A stretch of DNA of 64,000 bases from Sphingobacteriales bacterium. Its GTDB lineage: Bacteria > Bacteroidota > Bacteroidia > Chitinophagales > UBA2359. Under the pieces are notes generated by a model. It did no database searches and was not told the origin of the DNA. It saw only the letters and a program-made list of their open reading frames with translations. Positions 23,796-32,627 of the stretch are shown one piece after another. Position numbers and translations under genes: made by a program. The stretch spans positions 248,001 through 312,000 of the forward strand of contig JADJTE010000001.1 of the NCBI GenBank assembly GCA_016711295.1, read 5' to 3'. The stretch's first letter is position 1; every line of letters begins with the position of its first letter.

Positions 23796-23828
23796 GCGGC
23801 ACCTGCATTGTAGGTGCCGCTTTTTTTT
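23796..23828 (+). terminator. Intrinsic terminator of thrS
   Basis: GCGGCACCT (23796-23804) and AGGTGCCGC (23812-23820) form a perfect 9-bp stem with a seven-base loop, followed by eight T residues. Confidence 0.9.
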
Positions 23829-23838
23829 CTTCATCGCC

Positions 23839-24713
23839 TTAAATCATTCGGTTGATAACGGCGAAATAGACATCTTCTAATTGCGGGTCGGTGGCTTGCA
23901 GGGTACTGTCTCGGGGCTTTTCGTCGCTTAGTATGTGCACTTCCACCTGTCCCGTGTTAAACTTAGTCGAAATGACGCGATAGTCCTGTGCTATGGCTAC
24001 GGCTGCTTGTTTGGGCAAAATAGTTCGCCATATCTTACCACCAATTTTAGCTAAGGCTTGTTGTGGCGAGCCAGTAAACAATACTTCGCCTTTGTTGATG
24101 ATAGCCATATTGGGGCATAATTCTTTTACGTCTTCTACGATATGCGTAGAGAGTATGACCACTACGTTTTCGCTAATTTCGCTCAATAAATTCAAAAAGC
24201 GGTTGCGTTCGGTGGGGTCTAATCCTGCCGTAGGTTCGTCCACGATAATGATGCGCGGGTTGCCTAATAAGGCTTGGGCAATGCCAAATCGCTGTTTCAT
24301 ACCGCCAGAGTAGCCGCCCAAACTCTTTTTGCGCACATCATAGAGGTTGGTTTGCTCCAATAGGCGTTTGACCACTTGGGCGCGTTGCGTTCCGTGGCTA
24401 ATGCCTTTGAGTATCGCGATATGGTTGAGCATTTCTTCGGCATTGACGGTTGGATATACCCCGAACTCTTGGGGCAAATAGCCCAGCATCTGGCGCACGG
24501 CTTGTTTGTTTTTTAGTACATCTAATTGCCCGTCATAAGTAATGGTGCGCTGTCGGCATCTTGTAGGGTGGCAATGGTGCGCATGAGCGACGATTTGCCC
24601 GCGCCGTTGGGTCCCAACAAGCCAAATAAGCCATTCGGGATATCCAAATTGATATTGCGCAGTGCTTGCACTCCATTGGGATAGGTTTTGCTCAAATTGC
24701 GAATACTTAGCAT
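23839..24713 (-). CDS. ABC transporter ATP-binding protein (one frameshift)
   Basis: This ABC-2 type ATPase has about 291 residues. Walker A is GPNGAGKSS near residue 36, the Q-loop segment is LPQEFGVYPTV, the signature is YSGGMKQRFGIAQ, Walker B is IIIVDEPTAGLDP and the switch His is in LSTHIVED. A frameshift near 24545 comes from the loss of one G; the corrected reading is DADSGTITYDGQLDVL. No membrane partner is adjacent in the window, and the downstream neighbour is the convergent thrS. It may export a lipid or peptide or serve gliding, but nothing in the sequence decides this. It follows mreD on the same strand with a short spacer. Confidence 0.88.
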
Positions 24714-24757
24714 GACTGTGTGGGTATATATGGTTAGGTTAGATTCTGTTCATCGCG

Positions 24758-25270
24758 TTAGGCTATATTGCGCCCAGACAAATAGCGACTTAGCATAATG
24801 AGTGCCAACGATAATGCCCCGCTGGCTATGGTTTTTGCCAATACATAAGGCATGTAGGATAGCGAAAATATTTCGAGCAAAAAATAGGAAAAATGGTGAA
24901 TGCCTATACAAGCGAGCGCGTAGGCAAAAAACCAACCCAAACCGAAATCGCTCAATTCGAGCTGCTGCCCACCTGCATAATCGATACTTTGTTTTTGTCG
25001 GCTAATGATAATGCCACGCACATAAGCGAGCAATACGGTAGCGGCAGTATGCAACCCTGGTGTATTGCCAAATATATCTATGACAAATCCTGTTCCGAAC
25101 CCTATGAGCAATACCGCCCAAATAGGTGTTTCGAGCGGCAAGGTAAGGATAAATAGCGGATAGATATAGGGGCTAAGATAGCGGCTTAACTCTATTTGGT
25201 TCAAAATCAAGACCTGCAACAGTACGATTAACAAGCATCGAATGCCTTGATATATAAAAACATTATTCAT
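24758..25270 (-). CDS. mreD: Rod shape-determining protein MreD
   Basis: This 170-residue integral membrane protein has about five hydrophobic segments, including YIYPLFILTLPLETPIWAVL and GFVIDIFGNTPGLHTAATVL, the latter resembling the Bacteroidota MreD core. Its start overlaps the end of mreC by 8 bp, so the two are translationally linked. MreD works with MreC in the elongasome that directs lateral wall synthesis. No pbp2 or rodA follows; an ABC ATPase gene does. Confidence 0.85.
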   Translation of the reverse strand: MNNVFIYQGIRCLLIVLLQVLILNQIELSRYLSPYIYPLFILTLPLETPIWAVLLIGFGTGFVIDIFGNTPGLHTAATVLLAYVRGIIISRQKQSIDYAGGQQLELSDFGLGWFFAYALACIGIHHFSYFLLEIFSLSYMPYVLAKTIASGALSLALIMLSRYLSGRNIA

Positions 25271-26134
25271 CTTGCGAGGCTTTCTCTAAGGCTTTTTGTT
25301 CGTCTCGATTGAGGTAGTTGATTACATATACGTAATTTAACGTTTCAAAATCAGCACTCAAATTAATTTTAATTTCGTAGGCATTTCTGCCTTCGGGCAG
25401 TGTCCATATATCTGTAGTGCCGATGATAAGGTTGGGCGGAAAAAACGAAGAGTAGCCGCTTGTCAGCACTGTATCGCCCAATCCAACGAGAAAGTGCTTG
25501 GGAATATCATCTAACACAGCGGTGTGTATGTCGTTGCCGGTCCATCGCACAGCACCCACTAAATTATTGCTACGCAGTTTAGCACTGATGCGCAGCGATT
25601 GGTTGAGAATGGGTATTACTAAGGCATAGTGTTCCGACACATCTTTGACCACCCCCACTACGCCGTTGCTGCTCACTACGCCCATTTCGGGGCTATACCG
25701 TCGCGTCTGCCTTTGTCAATGGTCATATAATTGTTGTAATGCGTAGTAGTTTTATTGATAATTTTCGCACTGATATAGGCATATTCATAGCTACCATTGG
25801 GGTCTATTTCGTCAAGGGCATCAAATACGTTCAGGCTGTCATAGCATAGGCTATCGGTATATTGCTCCAATAATATTTGCTGTGTGCGCCCCAATTCTGC
25901 CATCAAACGCGCATTCTCGGCAGAAAGGCTGTCGTTCAGGTGGTGCAAACGCGCATAGTCTCTCACTTCGTTGGTGGCATGGAATAGCGTACCCGCCACC
26001 ACTCCCGCCGAATTGAGGGCGGCAGCGCGTTGGTAGGTATTGTAACGCACTACAAAATAAAGGGCTATTATTTCGAGGCTCACAAATAAAACCAAGCCAT
26101 TAAAGCGATTAAAAAAAATCAATACGTCTTTCAT
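25263..26134 (-). CDS. mreC: Rod shape-determining protein MreC (one frameshift)
   Basis: This protein of about 290 residues has an N-terminal membrane anchor (residues about 9-27), a short coiled coil (SLSAENARLMAELGRTQQIL, about 68-87) and the MreC beta-domain (MTIDKGRRDGIAPEMGVVS, GVVGVVKDVSEHYALVIPIL, TSGYSSFFPPNLIIG). A frameshift near 25685 separates the halves; the joined reading DGIAPEMGVVSSNG is typical of MreC. MreC links cytoplasmic MreB to periplasmic wall-synthesis enzymes. In this genome mreC is separated from mreB by an inserted restriction-modification pair and repeats. Confidence 0.88.
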
Positions 26135-26322
26135 TCAAAAATCGAAGTTCTTTCTAAGATGTGCCGCAGTTTCTTAGCTCCAAAGCCATCTAACATTTAT
26201 TGGGTCGATCAGGCCATTGACTTTATCGGCGCAAGATACGCTGTTTTTTTCAATTTATTTGCCCCGAAAGCACAAAACACACCCGCCTTGCGCATCAAGT
26301 GCCTTGGTTTAAATCTTTGTAC

Positions 26323-26422
26323 CTATTTAGCCTTGTAGGGAGAATAGCTATTTCTAATCGAATATGCAACGATATCACGCCTTATCAGATAGACATAGCT
26401 CAAAACCCCATACCCTAAATAA
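26323..26422 (+). repeat. Dispersed repeat R1, copy B
   Basis: It begins CTATTTAGCCTTGTAGGG, contains the conserved TTTCTAATCGAATATGCA core and ends ACCCTAAATAA, a degenerate form of the inverted end CTAAATAG. It lies between mreC and the restriction-modification pair, next to an R2 element. Confidence 0.7.
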
Positions 26423-26472
26423 ATGGTGAATGGTGAATTATAAATCCGAAATCACACAATTACTAATGGTTT

Positions 26473-26776
26473 GGTTTTTAAGTTTTATACACCTACCTTA
26501 CGTGAGTTTCATGCCTACGGTATTCTCAGGCTTGTGCCTATTAGATGTTACTGCTTTAATATGCCTACGGCATTTTAAAGGTAATACATATTGAATATTT
26601 TTTAATATTTATCATAAATTATTGATAATCAGTAAATTATATCTTGCACAAATTCCCCCTCTTTGAGGGGGTTAGGGGGGAGTTCTTGAACTAATATCTC
26701 AATTATCTAACGCTATTTCCTAAGTCTTAACGCTTGGAAATGGATACATGATAGGCAAAATTAATACTCAAAACTT
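26473..26776 (+). mobile_element. Dispersed element R2, copy 1 (MITE-like)
   Basis: About 304 bp, from GGTTTTTAAGTTTTATAC to ACTCAAAACTTA; it matches copies at 35319 and 49761 over its whole length. The interior contains ATGCCTACGGCAT-type palindromes and a CCCCCTC-TTT-GAGGGGG hairpin. The right terminus is less well preserved than in the other copies. It codes for nothing recognisable. Confidence 0.75.
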
Positions 26777-26829
26777 AGCTACAAATCTTTTTTGCTATCG
26801 GGGTGATGAGCCATTACTGTTGGGGCTGT

Positions 26830-28332
26830 CTATGGCAATAGTTTGCTCATCGATACGTCAAAATTGGCTACAATCTGTTTGTTATACGCCTTCCAACCGT
26901 TGCGAAAATCGCGAGCAGACAAGGCGATAAATTGCCCCATGCGCAGCGAATTGAGTTGGTTTAAAAGCGGAGCGGTATGTTGTTCTTGGTGGGGTTTGAT
27001 ACAATAGCCCGAATAAAACGTACATTCTTCGCGGTCGAAAGCGATAAAATTGGGTGTTTTGTTCATGGGCGAAAACAATATTTTGGGACCAAACCCCGTG
27101 TCCAAACCTTGACTTCTGCCAAAGGCATACCAAGCCACCAAGTTGGGTTTGCCGTTGTCGCGGCGGTCTAAATGGGGCTTTACTGTTTGCAGATAAGCGT
27201 AAGCGCGGGGGTATTGGCGGGCTAATTCGGCTTCGGGAATGATGCGGTGTTGTTGCCGTTCGTTTTTTTGGTACGGAAACAAGATATATTCTACAATGGA
27301 TTGGCTGCTGCTTTTGAGGGTAGAAGCCTTGATAATAGGGCGCAACAAGGATTTTTCGAGCCATACGTCGCCTGCCAATGCCGTGTGAGCAAGGGCATAT
27401 TGCCCATCAGTTTGGCTGATGCGAAAAATATAAGCTTTGTCGCACAGGGTAGTTATACCTACGTGTATATGTGCTATATCGCCCAATTTTCGGGCATCGG
27501 GCATCGGCGGCGGCGCGTCTTCGGTACTGAGTTGCCAGGTGCGTTGTTTCAATTGCTCAAATCCGATTTGTTTTTGGGCAAATTGTAGTGGGTTAATGGC
27601 TTTTTGGAACACAAAGGCATCGCGGCGGCGGCGGTCAAATAGTGTAATAGCACTATACGTAGTAGCTTTATCGAATAGTTGTATGTCGGCGTAGTTGCTT
27701 ATCTGTATTAGGTTTTGTTTGTCGGCAAAAAAATTGCGTAGCGTTTGGGCGGTTTGGGTATAAAAAAAGGTGTTGGGCGTAAGCAGGGCACATATCCCTT
27801 CGGGCGCGAGGTGTTGGTAGCAATATTCAAAAAAAGCGATATATATATCGGTCGATCCGTTGCGGCAAAATTGGTAGTGTTGTTGCAAGTATCGGCGTTG
27901 TGTTTCGTCTATATGCTGTATGCGCACATAAGGCGGGTTGCCTACTATGGCATCAAATTGGCATGGGTAAGGCTCGGTCAGGGCATTGCGTTGGGCAATA
28001 TTCCAAGTAGGGCTAAGTCCGTAGGGCGCTGCTATTTGGTCGAGGTTGCGGGTACAGGCTGCTATTGCTTCGGGGTCTATATCCCAGCCATACAAGCAAG
28101 CCCAGTGCTGCGCCAAGCAATCGGGCGGCGATACGGCGGCGATACGGCGGGCTGCTTCGCACAAAAAACGCCCATCGCCACAAGCAGGGTCTAACAAGGT
28201 TTTTCCCAACAATTGTTTGCCCGTATAGCCGATATCGTCTAAAATTTTTGCCACCAAAAAAGCGGGTGTATAAATTTGTCCGTTCAGTTTGGCGGCGGTA
28301 TATTTTTTTTGCAGCGATGCCATTAGTGTCAA
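26830..28332 (-). CDS. N6-adenine DNA methyltransferase of a type II restriction-modification pair
   Basis: This methyltransferase of about 500 residues binds S-adenosylmethionine through motif I, LDPACGDGRFL (about 46-56), and has the catalytic motif IV NPPYVRIQ (about 131-138) of gamma-class N6-adenine enzymes. A long C-terminal half probably forms the target-recognition region, as in TaqI/Eco57I-like methylases. The start may be ATG 28332 or MASLQKKY at 28323. Its start is 24 bp after the stop of the predicted endonuclease gene, and both are transcribed from the mreB side. It would protect host DNA at the site cut by its partner; the recognition sequence cannot be predicted. Location inside the mre cluster suggests horizontal acquisition. 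Confidence 0.88.
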   Translation of the reverse strand: MTLMASLQKKYTAAKLNGQIYTPAFLVAKILDDIGYTGKQLLGKTLLDPACGDGRFLCEAARRIAAVSPPDCLAQHWACLYGWDIDPEAIAACTRNLDQIAAPYGLSPTWNIAQRNALTEPYPCQFDAIVGNPPYVRIQHIDETQRRYLQQHYQFCRNGSTDIYIAFFEYCYQHLAPEGICALLTPNTFFYTQTAQTLRNFFADKQNLIQISNYADIQLFDKATTYSAITLFDRRRRDAFVFQKAINPLQFAQKQIGFEQLKQRTWQLSTEDAPPPMPDARKLGDIAHIHVGITTLCDKAYIFRISQTDGQYALAHTALAGDVWLEKSLLRPIIKASTLKSSSQSIVEYILFPYQKNERQQHRIIPEAELARQYPRAYAYLQTVKPHLDRRDNGKPNLVAWYAFGRSQGLDTGFGPKILFSPMNKTPNFIAFDREECTFYSGYCIKPHQEQHTAPLLNQLNSLRMGQFIALSARDFRNGWKAYNKQIVANFDVSMSKLLP

Positions 28333-28356
28333 TCGAAATATGTTTCTCGCCTCTTT

Positions 28357-29049
28357 CTAAGAGATAGTAGGATTTTTTTGCAATTGTAGCCAACGAAAGC
28401 CCGCCATTGCCCTGATATGTGGGCTTAGGGGCGGGCTGTTGATGTCTTTAAATTCGACCTCGTAGGTATCGCGTTGAAACACAAATTGGTCTTTATTGTC
28501 TTTGGTGCGCGTAGTGCCTTTGATATACAAAGTGCCAACACTACCGCTGATGATGTCGTTTTTGGGTATATATCCCAAAAAAGAAGCTATGTATTGGTCG
28601 GCTTGGCGGTGTAGGCTGATGCAAAAGTAGCAATCGGTCAGGCTTTGTGGTCGATGTACTTGGTAGGCGGGCAGGTTCAGGACATAATTTTGCTTGAATC
28701 GGTTATTCTGGCGTTGCATGGTTTTTAGGTCGCAACGCCATGCTTTTCCGTCCATAGGTAGTCGGAAATCTTGCCCAAAATCTTGCCCATCAATAGCTCC
28801 AAACGAGCGCGTGGGTCGGGGTAGTTGGTAGGCATCGGCAAAGGCTATTTCGCCCAATGTACCCGTGTGTCTAAACTCGCGTTGTCGTTCTTTGCCTTGT
28901 GGGTCCTGGGCAAAAATGTCAGTAATAGGATGATGAGCAATAGAATATTCGACCAATTGCTGCGCCAAGTCGAGTTGTTCGCTGCTTAGGTAGTATTGGA
29001 AAAATATTGGTGGCGCATAGCTATCGGGAGAGGTTCGGTTTGCCGCCAC
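28357..29049 (-). CDS. Predicted restriction endonuclease, PD-(D/E)xK type
   Basis: This 230-residue protein of unassigned family sits directly before the adenine methyltransferase. A plausible PD-(D/E)xK site is formed by GTLGEIAFADAY (about 62-73), GQDFGQDFRL (about 88-97) and RCDLKTM (about 106-112), that is an early Glu, a mid Asp and the D-x-K tail. The start codon lies 3 bp after the mreB stop, so it would be translated in the mreB transcript. The assignment rests on the active-site pattern and the methylase partner, not on recognised homology. It could alternatively be a nicking or type IIG accessory protein. Confidence 0.65.
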   Translation of the reverse strand: MAANRTSPDSYAPPIFFQYYLSSEQLDLAQQLVEYSIAHHPITDIFAQDPQGKERQREFRHTGTLGEIAFADAYQLPRPTRSFGAIDGQDFGQDFRLPMDGKAWRCDLKTMQRQNNRFKQNYVLNLPAYQVHRPQSLTDCYFCISLHRQADQYIASFLGYIPKNDIISGSVGTLYIKGTTRTKDNKDQFVFQRDTYEVEFKDINSPPLSPHIRAMAGFRWLQLQKNPTIS

Positions 29050-29052
29050 TTA

Positions 29053-30082
29053 TTATTTGTTCATCAAAAATGGGTATCGCCCTGTATCTTTGAGGGCAAG
29101 TCCTGTTCCGCGCACTACGGCACGCAAGGGGTCGTCTGCAATATGTACGCGGAGTTTAGTTTTGGCAGCTATTCGTTTGTCCAAACCGCGCAGCAAAGCA
29201 CCGCCGCCCGTCAGGTAGATGCCTGTTCGGTAGATGTCGGCTGCTAATTCGGGCGGTGTAATTTCGAGGGCTTTCAATACGGCTTCTTCGATTTTGGCAA
29301 TCGATTTATCCAAACATTGCACAATTTCGGCATAATTGACCATAACCTGCTTGGGAATGCCTGTCATGAGGTCGCGTCCATTGACGGGGTAGTCTTCGGG
29401 TATATTGTCGAGGTCTAAGGTAGCTGCACCGACGTTGATTTTGATGCTTTCGGCGGTGCGCTCGCCGATGAGCAGGTTGTGTTCGCGGCGGATATAATCC
29501 ATGATATTATGTGTAAATTCGTCGCCTGCCACGCGGATAGATTGGTCGCACACAATGCCCATCAAGGCTATAACGGCAATTTCGGTGGTTCCGCCGCCAA
29601 TATCAATAATCATATTGCCTACGGGTTCTCCCACGTCGATGCCTATGCCGAGGGCTGCCGCCATAGGTTCATGAATGAGGTAGCGCTCTTTGGCACCGCG
29701 GCTTCTGCCGAGTTAAATACGGCTTTTTCTCTACTTCGGTAATGCCCGACGGAATACAAATGACCATTTTATAGGAAGGTGTAAACCAACGTTTGTCTGT
29801 ATACAGCATTTTTATCATTTCGCGTATCATGGCTTCGGCAGCTTCAAAGTCGGCAATAACGCCATCTTTGAGGGGTCGGATAGTGCGAATATTTTCGTGC
29901 GTTTTCTCGTGCATTTGCATTGCCTGATAACCAACTTTTATCACTTCGTTGGTTTTTCGGTTGATAGCAACAATAGAAGGCTGGTCGACAACTACTTGAT
30001 CTTTATACATAATCAGCGTATTGGCGGTGCCGAGGTCGATGGCAATATCGTGGGTAAGGTCTAAGAAGTTAAAAAAACTCAT
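29053..30082 (-). CDS. mreB: Rod shape-determining protein MreB (two frameshifts)
   Basis: This actin homologue has about 343 residues. Phosphate loop 1 is DIAIDLGTANTLIMYK near residue 11, phosphate loop 2 is IIDIGGGTTEIAVIALMGI, and the adenosine motif is YLTGGGALLRGLDKRI near the C-terminus. Two single-base losses at about 29705 and 29730 break the frame; the repaired reading through EVEK, FNSAEAAGAKERYLIHEPM is canonical. The start MSFFNFLDLTHDIAID is chosen over an upstream ATG because it fits the family. MreB polymerises beneath the membrane and positions wall synthesis. Downstream, where mreC is expected, lie the restriction genes. As an essential gene, the breaks are almost certainly sequencing errors. 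Confidence 0.93.
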
Positions 30083-30265
30083 TACAACGGTTCGGTATGT
30101 ATTTTTAAAAAGGGTATAGGCAAATAATCGGGCTGCCACTAAGCAACTGCCTACTGTATAGCAAGGCAATCGGCACGGCGGCATGTGGCAAGCGCGATAC
30201 CCGAAAGGCGCATAATGAATGCTATCGGGTAGGTATTGGGTAGGCGTTTTTTCTGCTGTGGTTTA

Positions 30266-30512
30266 TTACCTCAGCAACACCACTTTTGGGTTTAGGTGCT
30301 TATTGCCCGCAATAGGTGTGCAAAGATACATACCATTAGGCAAATTTTGGCTTTCTATGACAATATTATGTTTGCCTTGGGGTAAAATTGGATAATTTTG
30401 ACCAAACGCCCCTGCAAATCGTAGAGCGCGAGCATTCCCGCCCCTTCTTGCGCCAAATAAAACTGCACATTCATGCTGCTGCTAACAGATTAGGGCTACA
30501 AACAAGTTGCTC
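30266..30512 (-). pseudogene. Remnant of a T9SS C-terminal sorting domain
   Basis: On the minus strand, after repairing two single-base losses, the reading VCSPNPVSSSMNVQFYLAQE, LALYDLQGRLVKI, LPQGKHNIVIESQNLPNGMY and PKVVLLR is a standard T9SS type A sorting domain ending in a stop. No coding sense is visible further upstream (stops in the matching frame near 30540), so only the last 80 or so codons survive. It lies 184 bp upstream of mreB on the same strand. This is probably the end of a deleted secreted-protein gene. Confidence 0.6.
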
Positions 30513-30689
30513 GGGGAGGCAGTGTACCAAGTATCTAAGGCGTGGCTACGACGGCAGCCGATGCCCAGATGCCCAAGACAGAAGTGCCTTGTCTCTGTTC
30601 ACAAATTAGACCTACAAATTATGCTTCATTTTTTTGTTTTTTCTAAAAAAAATTCTGCCCAAAATCTAAAAACTCTCATTATTATCCCG

Positions 30690-30697
30690 TATATTTG
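30690..30697 (+). promoter_or_regulatory. Bacteroidota-type -7 promoter box
   Basis: TATATTTG fits TAnnTTTG and lies 42 bp before the start codon of the small lipoprotein gene at 30739. Confidence 0.5.
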
Positions 30698-30738
30698 CAC
30701 ATGATAAGTACTTATTCATTCATTAAAACCATTCAACC

Positions 30739-31056
30739 ATGAAAAAGCTATTTGGTATTATTCTTTGCCTATCTATAATTGGCTTTACTGCTGCTTCTTG
30801 TAATGGAAAAGAGGAAGATTGTTCGGCTACCGCATCCAACTTGCAGGGGCTAAGTACAAGCATGGCAGATGCAGCTATTGCGTACGGAACTAATCCCAAT
30901 GCTGCTAATTGCAATGCATACAAAAATGCTGTCCAAGCCTATATCGATGAGGCACAAGGTTTAGTGGACTGCCCAGGTTTGAGTTCAACTGAAAAAGCGC
31001 AATATCAGCAAGCGTTAGATACTGCCGAAGCAAATCTCGCTGCCTTAGTTTGCTAA
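30739..31056 (+). CDS. Small cysteine-containing lipoprotein, function unknown
   Basis: This 105-residue protein has a typical lipoprotein leader (MKKLFGIILCLSIIGF) and a lipobox-like TAASC, giving a mature N-terminal Cys at residue 21. The mature part is mostly helical in character, with four further Cys (residues about 28, 58, 77 and 105, the last being the final residue), suggesting two disulfides. No family was recognised. It has its own -7 box upstream and a terminator downstream, so it is a monocistronic unit. Confidence 0.75.
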   Translation: MKKLFGIILCLSIIGFTAASCNGKEEDCSATASNLQGLSTSMADAAIAYGTNPNAANCNAYKNAVQAYIDEAQGLVDCPGLSSTEKAQYQQALDTAEANLAALVC

Positions 31057-31157
31057 TTATTTTGTTTTTGTATTAGACCTGTAACAGCGGCACTTACATG
31101 GGCCTAAAATGGTGTTTTTTCCACCCCAACCCGACCACTCTCACAAGCATATTTTAT

Positions 31158-31196
31158 AAAAAGCCGTTTCAAAAAAAAATTTGAGGCGGCTTTTTT
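31158..31196 (+). terminator. Intrinsic terminator of the small lipoprotein gene
   Basis: AAAAGCCGTTTCAAA pairs with TTTGAGGCGGCTTTT, including two G-U pairs, around an A-rich loop, and ends in a run of six T. It lies about 100 bp after the stop at 31056. Confidence 0.8.
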
Positions 31197-31329
31197 GCTT
31201 TCAAGCCTGTTCGGTTAACAGCATTTTTTGGCGATTTCGCCCGCCGTATATCCATTGTCTAAACATTTGGCAGATAAGGATTAACACATAAAATCAAATC
31301 GATAGGCTAATAGTGGTTTGATTTTGTAA

Positions 31330-31443
31330 CTATTTAGCCTTATAGGGAGAATAGCTATTTCTAATCGAATATGCAGCGATGTCAGGCATTATTAGATAAG
31401 TATTGCTCATTACCCCATACCCAAAACCCCATACCCTAAATAG
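31330..31443 (+). repeat. Dispersed repeat R1, copy C (longest copy)
   Basis: 114 bp from CTATTTAGCCTTATAGGG to CCCTAAATAG, with both inverted ends intact and an internal CCCCATACCC / AACCCCATACCC duplication missing from copy A. It lies in the spacer between the lipoprotein gene and the M48 protease gene; the rest of that spacer (31197-31794) is AT-rich and empty. Confidence 0.75.
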
Positions 31444-31794
31444 CTACCTCAAAACTAAAGTATCAGACCAATAGAAGGCAAAAAACTTTTGTTTTGCCTT
31501 AATAATTGGTTCATCTTTGCGGCGCATACCTTAAACCTATGCAATATTTGAGCGTCTAATCCGTTTAAGGCTGTACCTTTGATAAGTTTTGGCAGAAACA
31601 AAATGATAGGTGCAAAACGGGTTAAATTAAGCACCCAGAATTGAAAGTATAAGTTAGCAGTTGCATCTAATGCCTGCGATAAATGCCCTTATCACACTTG
31701 AAATGCACAAATATTTTTATGTAATAATATAAAATTCAAACAAATATATTTTTCAGAAAAAAATATTTTATATTATTTGTATATTATTAATTTT

Positions 31795-32580
31795 ATGCGT
31801 AGATATTTTTTTGCTATTTTCTGCTGTTGGGCGATTGTTTTGCCTGCTGCCCCTCTCCAAGCCCAATGCAACCACGACGACAATAGCGACGCGTGGTATA
31901 GCTGGTTTAAGGGCTACGAAAATCAATTGGTCGATTATTTTCCGTTGAGCGAGCGCGACGAGATGATTATCGGTGATTCGGTACACCTCGAAATGGCAAA
32001 ACAATTCAAATTATCGGACAAATACGAGCGGCAATCGTATTTAGATGGTATTGTCAAACGGCTATCGCCTCATGTAGAGCGCGAGAATATTCGTTATCAA
32101 ATACACGTCATCGACGAGAATCGCACGCTCAATGCTTTTTCGATAGCAGGCGGGCACTTATACATTACGTCAAAAATGGTCGAATGGACAGAGAGCGAAG
32201 ACGAGTTAGCGTTTGTGATAGCCCACGAAATGGCTCATGCCGACCAAAAACACGGCATTCGCAAGGTGCAGAAAGTATTGCTTGGCGAAACCTTGGGCGA
32301 GGCATATTTGGGCAAAGGCTGGGGCGAATATGGCAAATTGGCGGGTCAGATGGCGAATGCTGCTCCTTATGGGCAAACAGACGAGTACGAAGCCGACCGC
32401 GAAGGCGCATTATTAGCCAGCAAAGCAGGCTACGACCCGCGCAAAGGATTGCGTTTTTTTGAAAAAATGGGGTCGAAAGAAAACTACGATATGTTTGAAA
32501 AAATTGTCCGCTCGCACCCCTATTCTGCCGAACGCCTTAAATGCCTCGATATTTATTTGCGCGAAGAACTGAAGCGATAA
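31795..32580 (+). CDS. M48 family metalloprotease
   Basis: This secreted zinc protease has 261 residues from MRRYFFAIFCCW; the six codons before this Met are not signal-like, so this start is preferred. The signal peptide ends near LQAQ. The zinc motif HEMAH lies near residue 145 and the third ligand is in EYEADREGALLA near residue 199, the M48 (BepA/Oma1-like) arrangement. The catalytic domain is preceded by NAFSIAGGHLYITSKMVE, which is also family-typical. It probably acts in periplasmic protein quality control; substrates are unknown. The ribD gene follows 47 bp downstream. Confidence 0.88.
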   Translation: MRRYFFAIFCCWAIVLPAAPLQAQCNHDDNSDAWYSWFKGYENQLVDYFPLSERDEMIIGDSVHLEMAKQFKLSDKYERQSYLDGIVKRLSPHVERENIRYQIHVIDENRTLNAFSIAGGHLYITSKMVEWTESEDELAFVIAHEMAHADQKHGIRKVQKVLLGETLGEAYLGKGWGEYGKLAGQMANAAPYGQTDEYEADREGALLASKAGYDPRKGLRFFEKMGSKENYDMFEKIVRSHPYSAERLKCLDIYLREELKR

Positions 32581-32627
32581 ACATCTCCTCCCAATGCTGC
32601 CTTGATTATGGCTAATAGCTGCCCAAT

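Noticed and set aside
29053..30082. mreB as a genuine pseudogene
   Set aside because: Both breaks are single-base losses with full conservation on either side, and the gene is normally essential in rods. The genome shows the same error pattern in other core genes.
30316..30323. CAAAGATA, a minus-strand TAnnTTTG box, as the mreB promoter
   Set aside because: It lies inside the coding sense of the T9SS remnant (MYLCTP codons) and over 230 bp from mreB, with no -33 partner at the right spacing.
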